A program made the position numbers and the translations under genes. Under the pieces are notes generated by a model. It saw only the letters and a program-made list of their open reading frames with translations. It ran no database searches and had not been told where the DNA came from. DNA of 64,000 nucleotides, from positions 1,488,001-1,552,000 of the forward strand of contig OZ245018.1 in assembly GCA_965223825.1 (NCBI GenBank). The letters run 5' to 3'. Of this stretch, positions 32,864 through 41,765 are shown piece after piece; position 1 is the stretch's first letter; every line of letters starts with the position of its first letter. This stretch comes from CAJXQU01 sp965223825. Lineage in GTDB: Bacteria > Pseudomonadota > Gammaproteobacteria > CAJXQU01.

Positions 32864-34264
32864 TTAACTACTAATTGCTTTGTTGATCGCCTCCATCATT
32901 TCTTTTGCATCACCAAAAAGCATTCTGGTGTTATCGTCATAGAAAAGTGGATTATCCACACCTGCATAACCAGATGCCATACTTCGTTTTGAGACGATCG
33001 TTGTTTTCCCTTTCCACACTTCCAGAACCGGCATACCCGCAATTGGGCTAGATGGATCGGTTTGTGCTGATGGGTTAACAATATCGTTCGCACCGATGAC
33101 GATAGTAACGTCGACTTCAGGAAAGTCTTCGTTGATTTCTTCCATTTCAAATACGATGTCATATGGCACACGTGCTTCAGCAAGCAAGACGTTCATATGG
33201 CCCGGCATACGCCCCGCGACAGGGTGAATACCAAATTGAACATCAACGCCTTTATCACGTAACTGACGGGTAATTTCATACACCGCGTGTTGAGCTTGAG
33301 CGACCGCCATACCATAACCTGGCACGATCATGACTTTTTGTGCATCGAGTAATAGTTGAGCTGTCTCTTCGGCTTCGATCGGTTTAACTTCACCGACTTC
33401 TTCATCGCCACCAGCACTGCTGCTTGCTGCTGTTGTGCCGAAGCCGCCAGCGATAACACTGAGGAAGTTTCGGTTCATTGCACGACACATGATGTAACTG
33501 AGGATCGCACCGCTACTACCCACGAGTGCGCCCACTACGATCAGGAGATCATTGCTCAACATAAAGCCGGTTGCCGATGCCGCCCAACCTGAATAACTGT
33601 TTAGCATGGAGATCACGACGGGCATATCAGCACCACCGATCGCCATGACCATGTGTACACCAAAAACTAAGGCGATTAGCGTCATTAAGATGAGTGGGAA
33701 CATACCGCCGCCAGTTTCGGCAGAATGGATGAAGACATTAAGCAGGATCGCAACAAGTACTAACATACCTAAGTTCAACCAATGGCGTGCAGGCAGCATG
33801 AGCGGTTTGCCGTCGAGCTTACCGCTTAGCTTTCCGTATGCGATGATCGACCCGGAAAACGTCATTGCTCCGATGAAAATACCAATGTAGGTTTCAACTT
33901 CATGGATCGTTTTCTCAACACCGGCCAAATTAATGGTGGTATCCAGAAAATTAGCAAAACCCACTAAGACCGCAGCAAGACCAACAAGGCTGTGCAAAAC
34001 GGCAACCAGTTCTGGCATTTCCGTCATTTGAACGCGGTGAGCCATTGCGAGGCCAACCGCACTACCAATGATCACCATGAAAATAATCACCCAATAGCTG
34101 GTGACTGCAGCACTAAAGATCGTAGCCAGAATTGCAATGGCCATACCGATGATGCCGAAAAAATTACCTCTACGTGCTGTTTCCTGTTTACTCAAACCGC
34201 CCAGAGCGAGAATGAAGAGGATCGTAGCGGTGATATAACAAATAGTAACAATACCTTGTGACAC
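32864..34264 (-). CDS. pntB: NAD(P) transhydrogenase subunit beta PntB
   Basis: The membrane and NADP(H)-binding subunit of proton-translocating transhydrogenase, which drives NADH + NADP+ to NAD+ + NADPH with the proton motive force. Of the 466 residues the first ~260 hold about eight or nine membrane helices. The C-terminal domain III binds NADP(H) through the GYGMAVAQAQ loop, with HPVAGRMPGHMNVLLAEA and IGANDIVNPSA. It follows pntA by 12 bp. Length is that of E. coli PntB. Confidence 0.97.
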   Translation of the reverse strand: MSQGIVTICYITATILFILALGGLSKQETARRGNFFGIIGMAIAILATIFSAAVTSYWVIIFMVIIGSAVGLAMAHRVQMTEMPELVAVLHSLVGLAAVLVGFANFLDTTINLAGVEKTIHEVETYIGIFIGAMTFSGSIIAYGKLSGKLDGKPLMLPARHWLNLGMLVLVAILLNVFIHSAETGGGMFPLILMTLIALVFGVHMVMAIGGADMPVVISMLNSYSGWAASATGFMLSNDLLIVVGALVGSSGAILSYIMCRAMNRNFLSVIAGGFGTTAASSSAGGDEEVGEVKPIEAEETAQLLLDAQKVMIVPGYGMAVAQAQHAVYEITRQLRDKGVDVQFGIHPVAGRMPGHMNVLLAEARVPYDIVFEMEEINEDFPEVDVTIVIGANDIVNPSAQTDPSSPIAGMPVLEVWKGKTTIVSKRSMASGYAGVDNPLFYDDNTRMLFGDAKEMMEAINKAISS

Positions 34265-34276
34265 GATTCTTCTCCT

Positions 34277-35812
34277 TTACTTCCTGAACATTTCCAGCAT
34301 TCTTCGAGTGACTTCAAAGCCGCCGAAGATATTGATGCTGGTGATGAGAATGGCAATAGCTGCAAGTAGAGAACCCAACCCGCTTGGGGAAGAGATCTGT
34401 ATGAGTGCACCAATAATAATGATGCTACTGATCGCATTCGTCACGCTCATGAGAGGGGTATGTAAAGAAGGGCTAACGTTCCAAATCACCATGTAGCCAA
34501 TAAAGCAGGCCAACACGAAAACAGTAAAGTGAGCCATAAAAGAAGCCGGTGCTACTGAACCAAGCCAGAGCAAGGCCGCTGCCGCGATCCCAACCGGAAG
34601 CAGTTTTTTCCATAATGGTTTTGGTTCAACAACCGTTTCTTCGGGCATCGCCGGCGCTGATTTTGGTTTAGCCGGTGCCGCAGATAATTTTGGTGGGGGA
34701 GGTGGCCATGTAATTTCACCTTCATTCACGACCGTCGCACCACGAATAACTTCATCTTCCATATTGACGTTTAAAACACCGTCTTTTTCTGGAGTCAGAT
34801 CGCTTAAAAGATGAAAAACATTTGTTCCGAACAGTTGACTCGCTTGCGTTGGAAGGCGAGAAGGTAAGTCAGTGTAACCAATAATGTTAACACCATGTTT
34901 ATTTACGACTTTATCTTTCTCAGTTAGATCACAGTTACCACCTTGTTCGGCGGCGAGATCGACGATGACACTGCCTTGCTTCATCGACTTAACCATCTCT
35001 GTTGTGATCAACTTCGGTGCTGGTTTACCCGGAATCAACGCCGTCGTAATGATGATATCCACTTCCTTGGCCTGTTCTGCAAACAATGCCATTTCCGCTT
35101 CAATGAACTCTTTACTCATGGTTTTAGCGTAACCGCCTTCACCACTGGCATCTTCTTCAAAATCCAATTCTAAAAACTCTGCATTCATACTTTGGATCTG
35201 ATCTTTAACTTCAGGCCGAGTATCGAATGCACGGACGATCGCGCCAAGTCCGTTAGCTGTACCGAGCGCTGAGAGACCTGCAACACCAGCACCAATAACC
35301 AATACTTTCGCGGGTGGGATCTTGCCTGCAGCCGTGATCTGTCCCGTAAAGAATCGACCGAAGTGCTCGGCTGCTTCGATAACAGCACGATAGCCAGCAA
35401 TGTTTGCCATGGAGCTGAGTGCATCCATTTTCTGTGCACGCGACATGCGCGGTACGCTATCCATTGCTAAGACGGTGAGGTTTTTCTCCGCCAGTTTTTT
35501 CATTAGCGTTTCATTCTGAGCTGGCCAGATAAAACTGATTAAGGTTGATCCGTCTTTGATCAATTTAAGTTCAGAATCGTCTGGTGATCGGACTTTAAGA
35601 ATTAAATTCGCTTTGTCATACAGCGATGCTGCATCTTTGCGAATGGTAACGCCCACCTCTCTGTAATCAGAATCAGAAAAGTTCGCGGTTTGGCCTGCAC
35701 CAGATTCGATTGAGACATCAAAACCAAGTTTAATTAGTTTTGCGGCCGCATCTGGCGTAGTGGCGACCCGGTTTTCACCAGGAAATATTTCTTTGGGTAT
35801 ACCGACTTTCAT
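34277..35812 (-). CDS. pntA: NAD(P) transhydrogenase subunit alpha PntA
   Basis: The NAD(H)-binding subunit. Residues about 1-370 form the alanine-dehydrogenase-like domain I (MKVGIPKEIFPGENRVA; GAGVAGLSALGTANGLGA; the mobile loop near EGGYAKTMS). A Pro/Ala-rich linker (PPPPPKLSAAPAKPKSAPA) leads to four C-terminal membrane helices, so this is the undivided E. coli-type alpha subunit. I place the start at 35812 (MKVGIPKE), with GGGGGA 8 nt upstream; an ATG at 35827 would add five residues. Confidence 0.96.
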   Translation of the reverse strand: MKVGIPKEIFPGENRVATTPDAAAKLIKLGFDVSIESGAGQTANFSDSDYREVGVTIRKDAASLYDKANLILKVRSPDDSELKLIKDGSTLISFIWPAQNETLMKKLAEKNLTVLAMDSVPRMSRAQKMDALSSMANIAGYRAVIEAAEHFGRFFTGQITAAGKIPPAKVLVIGAGVAGLSALGTANGLGAIVRAFDTRPEVKDQIQSMNAEFLELDFEEDASGEGGYAKTMSKEFIEAEMALFAEQAKEVDIIITTALIPGKPAPKLITTEMVKSMKQGSVIVDLAAEQGGNCDLTEKDKVVNKHGVNIIGYTDLPSRLPTQASQLFGTNVFHLLSDLTPEKDGVLNVNMEDEVIRGATVVNEGEITWPPPPPKLSAAPAKPKSAPAMPEETVVEPKPLWKKLLPVGIAAAALLWLGSVAPASFMAHFTVFVLACFIGYMVIWNVSPSLHTPLMSVTNAISSIIIIGALIQISSPSGLGSLLAAIAILITSINIFGGFEVTRRMLEMFRK

Positions 35813-35905
35813 CGTACTTTCCCCCATGATGGATTACCTTTTTTAGTTGTAGTTAAGGATGACACAGAAACGATTTGCATGAAGACCCGTTTTCCCAATA
35901 ACGAG

Positions 35906-36112
35906 TCAACCACGCACCATTGATATCAGAAACAGGACGAAGAGAACGACACCCGCCATTAAACCTACATACGTCATCCATTCACTCTGAGAGCCTTTAG
36001 GGCTGTTTTGCCACATCTGCTTTGCCCTTGGCCAAAGGAACGCGATCATCGTAACTAGGAAAACGGCTTGTAAAATTTCTATCCAACCGATTGAATCATT
36101 CATCATTATCAT
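35906..36112 (-). CDS. Small membrane protein of unknown function
   Basis: A 68-residue protein with two predicted membrane helices (IEILQAVFLVTMIAFLW and VGLMAGVVLFVLFLISMV) joined by a short basic/polar loop (PRAKQMWQNSPKGSQSEW). It lies upstream of pntAB on the same strand with a gap of about 90 bp, and downstream of the BI-1 gene beyond a terminator. I do not recognise a family; a small inner-membrane helper protein is possible. Confidence 0.6.
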   Translation of the reverse strand: MIMMNDSIGWIEILQAVFLVTMIAFLWPRAKQMWQNSPKGSQSEWMTYVGLMAGVVLFVLFLISMVRG

Positions 36113-36130
36113 TTTCCGTGATGCTAATAA

Positions 36131-36157
36131 AAAAACCCCGGAAGAACCGGGGTTTTT
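36131..36157 (-). terminator. Rho-independent terminator after the BI-1 gene
   Basis: An 11-bp stem AAAAACCCCGG/CCGGGGTTTTT with loop AAGAA, directly downstream of the minus-strand BI-1 gene. Strong stem and T-run in both directions. Confidence 0.92.
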
Positions 36158-36173
36158 AAAAGACTTGCATTAA

Positions 36174-36842
36174 TTATTCGTCGCTGAATATCCCTAGTAT
36201 CTGCAGCAGCGAAGCAAAAATGTTGTATATGCTGAGATATATTCCCACCGTTGCCATTATGTAATTTGTTTCTCCACCATTCACAATTCGACTTGTGTCG
36301 TAAAGAATGAAGCCTGACATCAATAAAATGACAGCAGCACTAACTGCTAAGGATAGTGCTGGGATATTAAGGAAAATATTTAGTAAGGAAGCGCCGATCG
36401 CAACCAAGAAGCCCGTGATTAAAAAACCACCAAGATAACTAAAATCCTTCTGCGTTGTCAGAACATACGCGGATAATGCTAAGAAAATGACACCAGTACC
36501 ACCTAGCGCTGTCATAACGATTTGAGGGCCGTTCGACATTTGGAGGTAATGATTTAGCATTGGGCCAAGACCGAAGCCTAACAATCCCGTAATAAGAAAG
36601 ACGATACCAATGCCTGTGCTGGAGTTTGCTGTTTTTGGAAGGACAAACCAGATCAAGCCCATCGCAGCGATACTACAAACCAAACTAACACCGCGAGCAG
36701 GCATAACTTGCATGGAAACCCATGCCGTAACTGCGCTGAAAAGCAGAGTCATCGCCAACAAGATGTAGGTATTTTTTAATACTTTGTTGGTTGCAAGGAC
36801 TGAGGCTTCTCTTTGAGTCGCAACATTATTCTGTAAATTCAT
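36174..36842 (-). CDS. yccA: BI-1/YccA-family membrane protein
   Basis: A 222-residue protein with seven predicted membrane helices of the Bax inhibitor-1 family; E. coli YccA is an inhibitor and substrate of the FtsH protease. Family marks are the N-terminal LKNTYILLAMTLLFSA, the central helices rich in Gly, and FILYDTSRIVNGGETNYI near the C-terminus. I start it at MNLQNNVATQ (36842), with GGAG about 11 nt upstream; the longer frame (36917) adds an unlikely leader. It stands alone behind its own terminator. Confidence 0.92.
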   Translation of the reverse strand: MNLQNNVATQREASVLATNKVLKNTYILLAMTLLFSAVTAWVSMQVMPARGVSLVCSIAAMGLIWFVLPKTANSSTGIGIVFLITGLLGFGLGPMLNHYLQMSNGPQIVMTALGGTGVIFLALSAYVLTTQKDFSYLGGFLITGFLVAIGASLLNIFLNIPALSLAVSAAVILLMSGFILYDTSRIVNGGETNYIMATVGIYLSIYNIFASLLQILGIFSDE

Positions 36843-36990
36843 TTTCAGTATATCTCCTAAATTGAAATAACATATTGATCTGACATGGCTAAGAACAATA
36901 TGTTCGCATATAAGCACTATATGAACAGTTTTTTTTTATTGCAAGAGTTTCGCGAATGAAAAGTATCAGTTAGAATACGCGTCCTATTAC

Positions 36991-37081
36991 GGAGAGATGG
37001 CAGAGCGGTTGAATGCACTGGTCTTGAAAACCAGCAAGGGTTAATAGCCCTTCCAGGGTTCGAATCCCTGTCTCTCCGCCA
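36991..37081 (+). tRNA. tRNA-Ser (anticodon UGA)
   Basis: A complete class II tRNA of 91 nt. The 7-bp acceptor stem GGAGAGA/TCTCTCC is followed by discriminator G and an encoded CCA. The anticodon stem CTGGT/ACCAG closes the loop CTTGAAA with anticodon TGA, a long variable arm (CAAGGG...CCCTT) is present, and the T arm contains GGTTCGAATCC. It reads UCA and other UCN serine codons. SerRS is encoded 5.5 kb upstream. Confidence 0.97.
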
Positions 37082-37401
37082 TTCATTTTTAGTTGATAAT
37101 GTCAACGATTCCAAGCGTTTAACGATCAACCTTCAATCACCGCGACCTCATGCGTCCTACCACCAGTTGGCAGACGTCGAGGTTCAGTGGTTTAGGAATA
37201 CTGAGTGATCGAACGATAACTTTCTTCGTCTCACGGACATTCGCATTTCGGTAAGAGTATCCGGCTTCTATAGTTAATTTTCTAAAACCGTGCAAACTCA
37301 TCATGAGTTTAATACACATTAATGAGTATGCACGGTTTTTGTAACCTTTTATTTCATCAACAAGCGCTAATCTAAATATGGCATAAATTCACCCGGCAGG
37401 T
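37082..37401. other. Intergenic region between tRNA-Ser and the molybdenum hydroxylase operon
   Basis: About 320 bp with no credible gene. A 60-codon minus-strand frame (37137-37319) has no ribosome-binding site or recognisable sequence. The only clear element is the large hairpin at 37284-37340. Confidence 0.6.
37284..37340. terminator. Large terminator hairpin with alternative inner pairing
   Basis: The stem AAAACCGTGCA (37284-37294) pairs with TGCACGGTTTT (37329-37339) and is followed by T on the plus strand and TTTT AGAAAA on the minus strand. Inside, ACTCAT at about 37296 can pair either with ATGAGT a few bases away or with a second ATGAGT at 37323-37328. It sits downstream of the hydroxylase operon (-) and of the tRNA (+) and probably ends transcription in both directions. 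Confidence 0.75.
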
Positions 37402-39687
37402 TTAAGCTTCTAGCTGAAAACGAATCGGTAAATGACGGATTCGTTTTTGAGTAGCAGCAAAAATAGCGTTACACAATGCTGGGGCGATGGGCGGCATTCC
37501 AGGTTCACCGACACCACCTAATGGCGTGTCATAATTATCTTCAGACACGATATGAACGTTAATGTCACGGGGCGCGGCATCGATCCGCGTTACTTGATAG
37601 CCATCAAAATTATTTTGTACCGCGACGCCATCTTCAAAACTAATTTCACCGAGCATCGCGAGGCTAACCCCCATAATGCATGCGCCTTCTAATTGTGACC
37701 GAATACGTTCTGGGTTAACGACGGGGCCGCAATCTAGGGCAATATCAATTTTTGGGATAGTGATTTCGCCTTCATCACTGACTTCAACTTCTACGACGGC
37801 GGCGACATAAGTAACGAAGCTATAATGCGCAGCTAAGCCTTGTCCTTTACCTTTCGGTAGTGTTTTACCCCAATTGGCTTTCTCAGTTACGAGTTCGATA
37901 ACGTTGCGTAAACGTCCCGTGTTGAGAGGATATAACTCAGGTGATTCGCCATAGTTCCACTCGTCATTCAGGGTTTCTGGGTTAATTTCACGGTCTTTAC
38001 CAATTAACTCTAGTAACACATCTTTGTGATCGCGTTTTTGTTGATGCGCCATTTCTGAAATAAAAGACTGCACAGCAAACGCATGTGGGATGTTTGATAC
38101 TGATCGAAACCAGCCGATACGTGTATGTGCCTCTGCAGCTGGGTTTTCGAGTTGGATATTGGGGATATCAAATGGAATGTTGACTACGCCCATGCCTAAT
38201 TCGACGGGCATCTGATGTTGGGAGCTGGCATCAAATGTCGAGGAAATAGAAGGCGCTACGGTCCGATGTAGCCAAGCGATTGTTTTTCCCTTTTCATCAT
38301 AAGCTGCTTCTACATGCTCATAGGATACGGTATGAAAGTAGGAGTGCTGAATATCATCCTCTCGAGTCCAGACCAGTTTTACCGGTCGGCCGCCCATTGC
38401 TTTAGATGTTAATGCCGCCTCAACAAGGTAGTCAGGTTTGGATTTTCGACCAAAACCACCTCCTAATAATGTTACGTTGACTTTAACCTGCTCAGGATCG
38501 AGTTCTAACCATTTAGCTACCGTGTCACGTCCAGCCTGTGGGCCTTGAGTTGATGCCCATAGTTCACAGGAGTCGGTGTTAAATTTAGCCGTTGCTGTTG
38601 GCGGTTCCATCGGTGCTTGTGTTAAATGTGGAACGTAATACTCAGCACTGATCATGGATTCTGTTTCATCCAACACCTTGTATGCATCGCCTAGGGATCT
38701 TAGAACTTTTCCGCCTTTCGTGTTTGCGGCCGCTTTCAATGTCTCTTTGAATGCTGACGACTCATACTTGCTGTTGGGTCCCGCGTTCCACTCAATTTTG
38801 AGTTTTTCTCGTCCTTGGATCGCTGCCCAAGTATTTTCAGCGACAACAACGACACCTCCAAGTGGGTTAAAGACCGCCGGAGGAGGGCTTGAAGGGAGGG
38901 TGAGTGTTTTGATCACGCCGGGTACTTTCAGGGTCTCGCTGTCATCGTAAGATTTTAAGGTTTCACCGTAAGCGGGGGGATGTGCGACAACCGCATAGGC
39001 CATGTTCTCCAGCTGAACATCCATACCGTATTCAGTCTGACCGTTGGCTATGTCTTCGCCATCAACCAGCTTAATATTATCTTTACCGATATAACGAAAA
39101 TCCTCTGTTGCTATATGTTTGAGAGATTCTCGTTCAGGTACGGGCATGTCTGCCGCAGTTTTAGCGAGATCACCAAACCCAACTTTACGGTTAGAGGATG
39201 GGTGTAATACTTCGTGGTTAACCGTGTTGACTTCCGAAACCGGCACTGACCACATAGCTGCTGCGGCAGCTTCCAACATCATACGTGCGGCAGAACCCAC
39301 ATTGCGCATGGGCATAAAGAAATGGCGAATACTTCTCGAACCGTCGGTGTCTTGATTGCCGAATTTTTTTTCATCGCCATAGGCTTGGATTACTTTTACG
39401 CGATTCCAATCTGCGCCCATTTCATCGGCGACGACCATAGGTAGACTCGTTCTCACGCCTTGGCCCATTTCAGAGCGATGCGCAACGATTGTTACAGTGC
39501 CATCTTCTGCGATTGCGACAAATGCGAGCGGATTATCAACCCAACCATTTGGCATACCATCTCGACCATATTTTGCCTCGTCTTCAGCTAAGGCCATACT
39601 AGGTAGGCCAACAGCTAAAACGAGACCACTTAGCGCAAACCCTTTTGCGAAATTACGGCGACTGATATTAACGATTTTCTCATTCAT
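37402..39687 (-). CDS. Tat-exported molybdenum hydroxylase large subunit (isoquinoline 1-oxidoreductase beta/IorB-like)
   Basis: The molybdopterin-binding subunit of a xanthine-oxidase-family enzyme, 761 residues. It carries a twin-arginine signal (ISRRNFAKGFALSGLVLAVG, cleavage near SMALAEDE), so it is folded with cofactor and exported. Family blocks are MGQGVRTSLPMVVADEMGADW, LLGGGFGRKSKPDYLVEAA (Moco loop), RIGWFRSVSNIPHAF and the C-terminal GGVGEPGMPPIAPALCNAI with the likely catalytic Glu. The small 2Fe-2S subunit precedes it with 8 bp overlap. Substrate is unknown: N-heterocycles or aldehydes are typical. No cytochrome c subunit is adjacent. Confidence 0.9.
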   Translation of the reverse strand: MNEKIVNISRRNFAKGFALSGLVLAVGLPSMALAEDEAKYGRDGMPNGWVDNPLAFVAIAEDGTVTIVAHRSEMGQGVRTSLPMVVADEMGADWNRVKVIQAYGDEKKFGNQDTDGSRSIRHFFMPMRNVGSAARMMLEAAAAAMWSVPVSEVNTVNHEVLHPSSNRKVGFGDLAKTAADMPVPERESLKHIATEDFRYIGKDNIKLVDGEDIANGQTEYGMDVQLENMAYAVVAHPPAYGETLKSYDDSETLKVPGVIKTLTLPSSPPPAVFNPLGGVVVVAENTWAAIQGREKLKIEWNAGPNSKYESSAFKETLKAAANTKGGKVLRSLGDAYKVLDETESMISAEYYVPHLTQAPMEPPTATAKFNTDSCELWASTQGPQAGRDTVAKWLELDPEQVKVNVTLLGGGFGRKSKPDYLVEAALTSKAMGGRPVKLVWTREDDIQHSYFHTVSYEHVEAAYDEKGKTIAWLHRTVAPSISSTFDASSQHQMPVELGMGVVNIPFDIPNIQLENPAAEAHTRIGWFRSVSNIPHAFAVQSFISEMAHQQKRDHKDVLLELIGKDREINPETLNDEWNYGESPELYPLNTGRLRNVIELVTEKANWGKTLPKGKGQGLAAHYSFVTYVAAVVEVEVSDEGEITIPKIDIALDCGPVVNPERIRSQLEGACIMGVSLAMLGEISFEDGVAVQNNFDGYQVTRIDAAPRDINVHIVSEDNYDTPLGGVGEPGMPPIAPALCNAIFAATQKRIRHLPIRFQLEA

Positions 39688-40147
39688 GACCTGCCTCCAA
39701 ATTTTTTGCTGCTTGTTTGATCGCTGCCCGAATGCGCGGATAAGTCCCGCAACGGCAGATATTTCCGCTCATTGATGCATTTATATCTTCATCAGTGGGG
39801 TTAGGGTTTGCGTTTAGAAGTGCTGTCGCTGAAACGATTTGCCCAGATTGACAATAACCACATTGAGGGACGTTATTTTCTTTCCAAGCAGCCTGAATCG
39901 CACGGCCTGTTTTTTGATCAGAAATTGCCTCAATTGTCGTAATTGATTTATTTTCTGCGACCTTGATGGGTGTAATACAGGAACGGATGGGATTACCGTC
40001 TAACATTACCGTACAGGCACCACAGAGTGCTTTGCCACAACCAAACTTTGTTCCAGTCATGCCTAAAATATCGCGCAATGCCCATAAAATAGGCATGTCC
40101 TCAACGACATCAACTTGGTGTTCTTGTTTGTTGATAGTGACTTTCAT
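39680..40147 (-). CDS. 2Fe-2S small subunit of the molybdenum hydroxylase (IorA-like)
   Basis: A 155-residue protein with two 2Fe-2S domains as in the xanthine oxidase family. The plant-type ferredoxin motif is CGKALCGACTVMLDG...C (residues about 38-60), and the C-terminal domain has CGYCQSGQ and NICRCGTYPRI. It passes electrons from the Moco subunit. It has no signal peptide and would be co-exported with the Tat-bearing large subunit. Starts at 40147 with GAGAGGGG upstream; a palindromic operator lies about 135 bp further upstream. Confidence 0.93.
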   Translation of the reverse strand: MKVTINKQEHQVDVVEDMPILWALRDILGMTGTKFGCGKALCGACTVMLDGNPIRSCITPIKVAENKSITTIEAISDQKTGRAIQAAWKENNVPQCGYCQSGQIVSATALLNANPNPTDEDINASMSGNICRCGTYPRIRAAIKQAAKNLEAGHE

Positions 40148-40282
40148 GTATCACCCCTCTCAAATTAAAATACAATAAATTTCAAATAACTCACTGAGAT
40201 TTTTCTCTACAGCAATATCAGCAAGTCGTTTTAGACAGAGCGCCGACAAATTCGTGCAATGTTTTTTTATCGACTGACATCA

Positions 40283-40306
40283 TTAACATACCGATTGGTA
40301 TGTTAA
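40283..40306. promoter_or_regulatory. 24-bp palindromic operator upstream of the hydroxylase operon
   Basis: Perfect 10-bp arms TTAACATACC/GGTATGTTAA around GATT, in the 210-bp gap between the molybdenum hydroxylase operon (divergent side) and the end of the RND outer-membrane gene. Size and symmetry are those of a TetR-family operator. No TetR-family gene is in the window. Confidence 0.75.
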
Positions 40307-40357
40307 TTACAACATTAAGATCGAACTGATTTTTCAATTGTATAGATAAGTAGTAGA

Positions 40358-41764
40358 TTATGGACGCATAATTTGCCAGCCACCGCCTAATGATTTGTAG
40401 ATGGCAACAAGCCCCAATGCCGCCGAAATTTCACTATTTGCAAGCGTGTCTTCGGCTTCGAGTAGCGTTCGTTCTGCATCGAGCACATCGAGAAAGTTAT
40501 CAAATCCATTATCAAAACGATCTTTCGCCATTTGGGCAGACTGTTTCGCTGACGCTGCGGCTATTTGCAGTTGGTATCGGCGATCTTCTTCATGAGAAAA
40601 ATTGCTCAATGCGGTTTGCGTTTCTTCAAGCGCCATTAAGACGGTTTTTTCATATTGCGCGATCGCTGCTTGTGATCGTGCGTCCGCTTGATTAACACGA
40701 GCATGTAAGCGATCGCGATCAAAGACTTGCCAGCTGATCGACGGACCGATGGAGCCCGCCAATGCTGAAGTACTGAAAGTGCTCAAATTTGTCGAGAGAA
40801 ACCCGAGTGATCCGACTAGGCTTACCGTTGGGAATAGATCAGATATTGCGATATTGATATCAGAGACTGACGCGGCCAGCGATCGTTCTGCGGCGCGAAT
40901 ATCTGGTCGTCGGTTGAGTAGTTCACTGGTGTTTCCCAAGGCGATAGTGACTGGCAAGCTGGGTAATGATTTAGAGTCGGCTAAATATTCTTGGAGTGCG
41001 TTAGGTACTTGGCCTGTTAATACGGATAAGCTATTAATGATAGCTGTTATCTCAGCTTCCAACGGAGGGATGCGTGATCGCGTCAGGCTAAGTTGCGTTT
41101 TTGCTCGAGAGACATCCAGCCCGCTTGCACCACCGGCGCTTAATATATTTTCAGTTAACAAGTAGGTTTCATTTTGGTTTTTGCTATTACGCTCAGCAAT
41201 GTTAAGCCGGTATTGCGCACCTCTCAGGGCCACATAGTTTCGTGCTATTTCCGCGGCAACGGTGACATATATCTGCTGTAAATTTGCTTCAATCGCCTGC
41301 TCTTGTTCCCGCTGTGATTGAATTCTTGAAGAAACTCGTCCAAACAGATCCAGCTCCCAAGTCGCATCAAAACCGATTTGATACATATCTTCAGCACGCA
41401 CGTTGGCTGCTTGTGTTTCTTGTGAATATAAATCGCGACTGTAGTCACCATTGATATTGACCGTGGGGTAACGATCAGATGCAATATCCCGTGAAAGTGA
41501 TCGCGACTCAAGTAAGTTTGCAAATGCGATACGAACGTCGAGATTATTCTCTAACGCCTGTTCGACGAGTGTGACTAATTGCTCGTCATTAAAATCTTTC
41601 CACCATTCTATGATGGGTTCTTGATTGGAAGCGAATTGGTAAGCTTTGTCAGCCAGTGTTGTTGTGACAACATCATCACTGGCTGCGGGACGTGAATATT
41701 CACGTAAATTAGCGCAACCCGTCATGCATAAACTTAAAAGGAAAATAAATAAGGCGTGTTTCAC
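40358..41764 (-). CDS. RND efflux outer-membrane lipoprotein (OprM/NodT family)
   Basis: The outer-membrane channel of the tripartite pump. I start it at the GTG at 41764, with GGAGG 8 nt upstream and 1 nt after the stop of the transporter gene. This gives 468 residues beginning VKHALFIFLLSLCMTGC, a lipoprotein signal with lipobox CMTGC. The longer ATG frame at 41863 lies within the transporter gene and is unlikely. Two outer-membrane efflux repeats are visible (EQALENNLDVRIAFANLLESR; RRPDIRAAERSLAASVSDI), the TolC/OprM pattern. Confidence 0.94.
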   Translation of the reverse strand: MKHALFIFLLSLCMTGCANLREYSRPAASDDVVTTTLADKAYQFASNQEPIIEWWKDFNDEQLVTLVEQALENNLDVRIAFANLLESRSLSRDIASDRYPTVNINGDYSRDLYSQETQAANVRAEDMYQIGFDATWELDLFGRVSSRIQSQREQEQAIEANLQQIYVTVAAEIARNYVALRGAQYRLNIAERNSKNQNETYLLTENILSAGGASGLDVSRAKTQLSLTRSRIPPLEAEITAIINSLSVLTGQVPNALQEYLADSKSLPSLPVTIALGNTSELLNRRPDIRAAERSLAASVSDINIAISDLFPTVSLVGSLGFLSTNLSTFSTSALAGSIGPSISWQVFDRDRLHARVNQADARSQAAIAQYEKTVLMALEETQTALSNFSHEEDRRYQLQIAAASAKQSAQMAKDRFDNGFDNFLDVLDAERTLLEAEDTLANSEISAALGLVAIYKSLGGGWQIMRP

Positions 41765-41765
41765 G

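Noticed and set aside
37137..37319. A 60-codon minus-strand frame between tRNA-Ser and the hydroxylase operon
   Set aside because: No ribosome-binding site, no recognisable sequence, and it overlaps the terminator hairpin.
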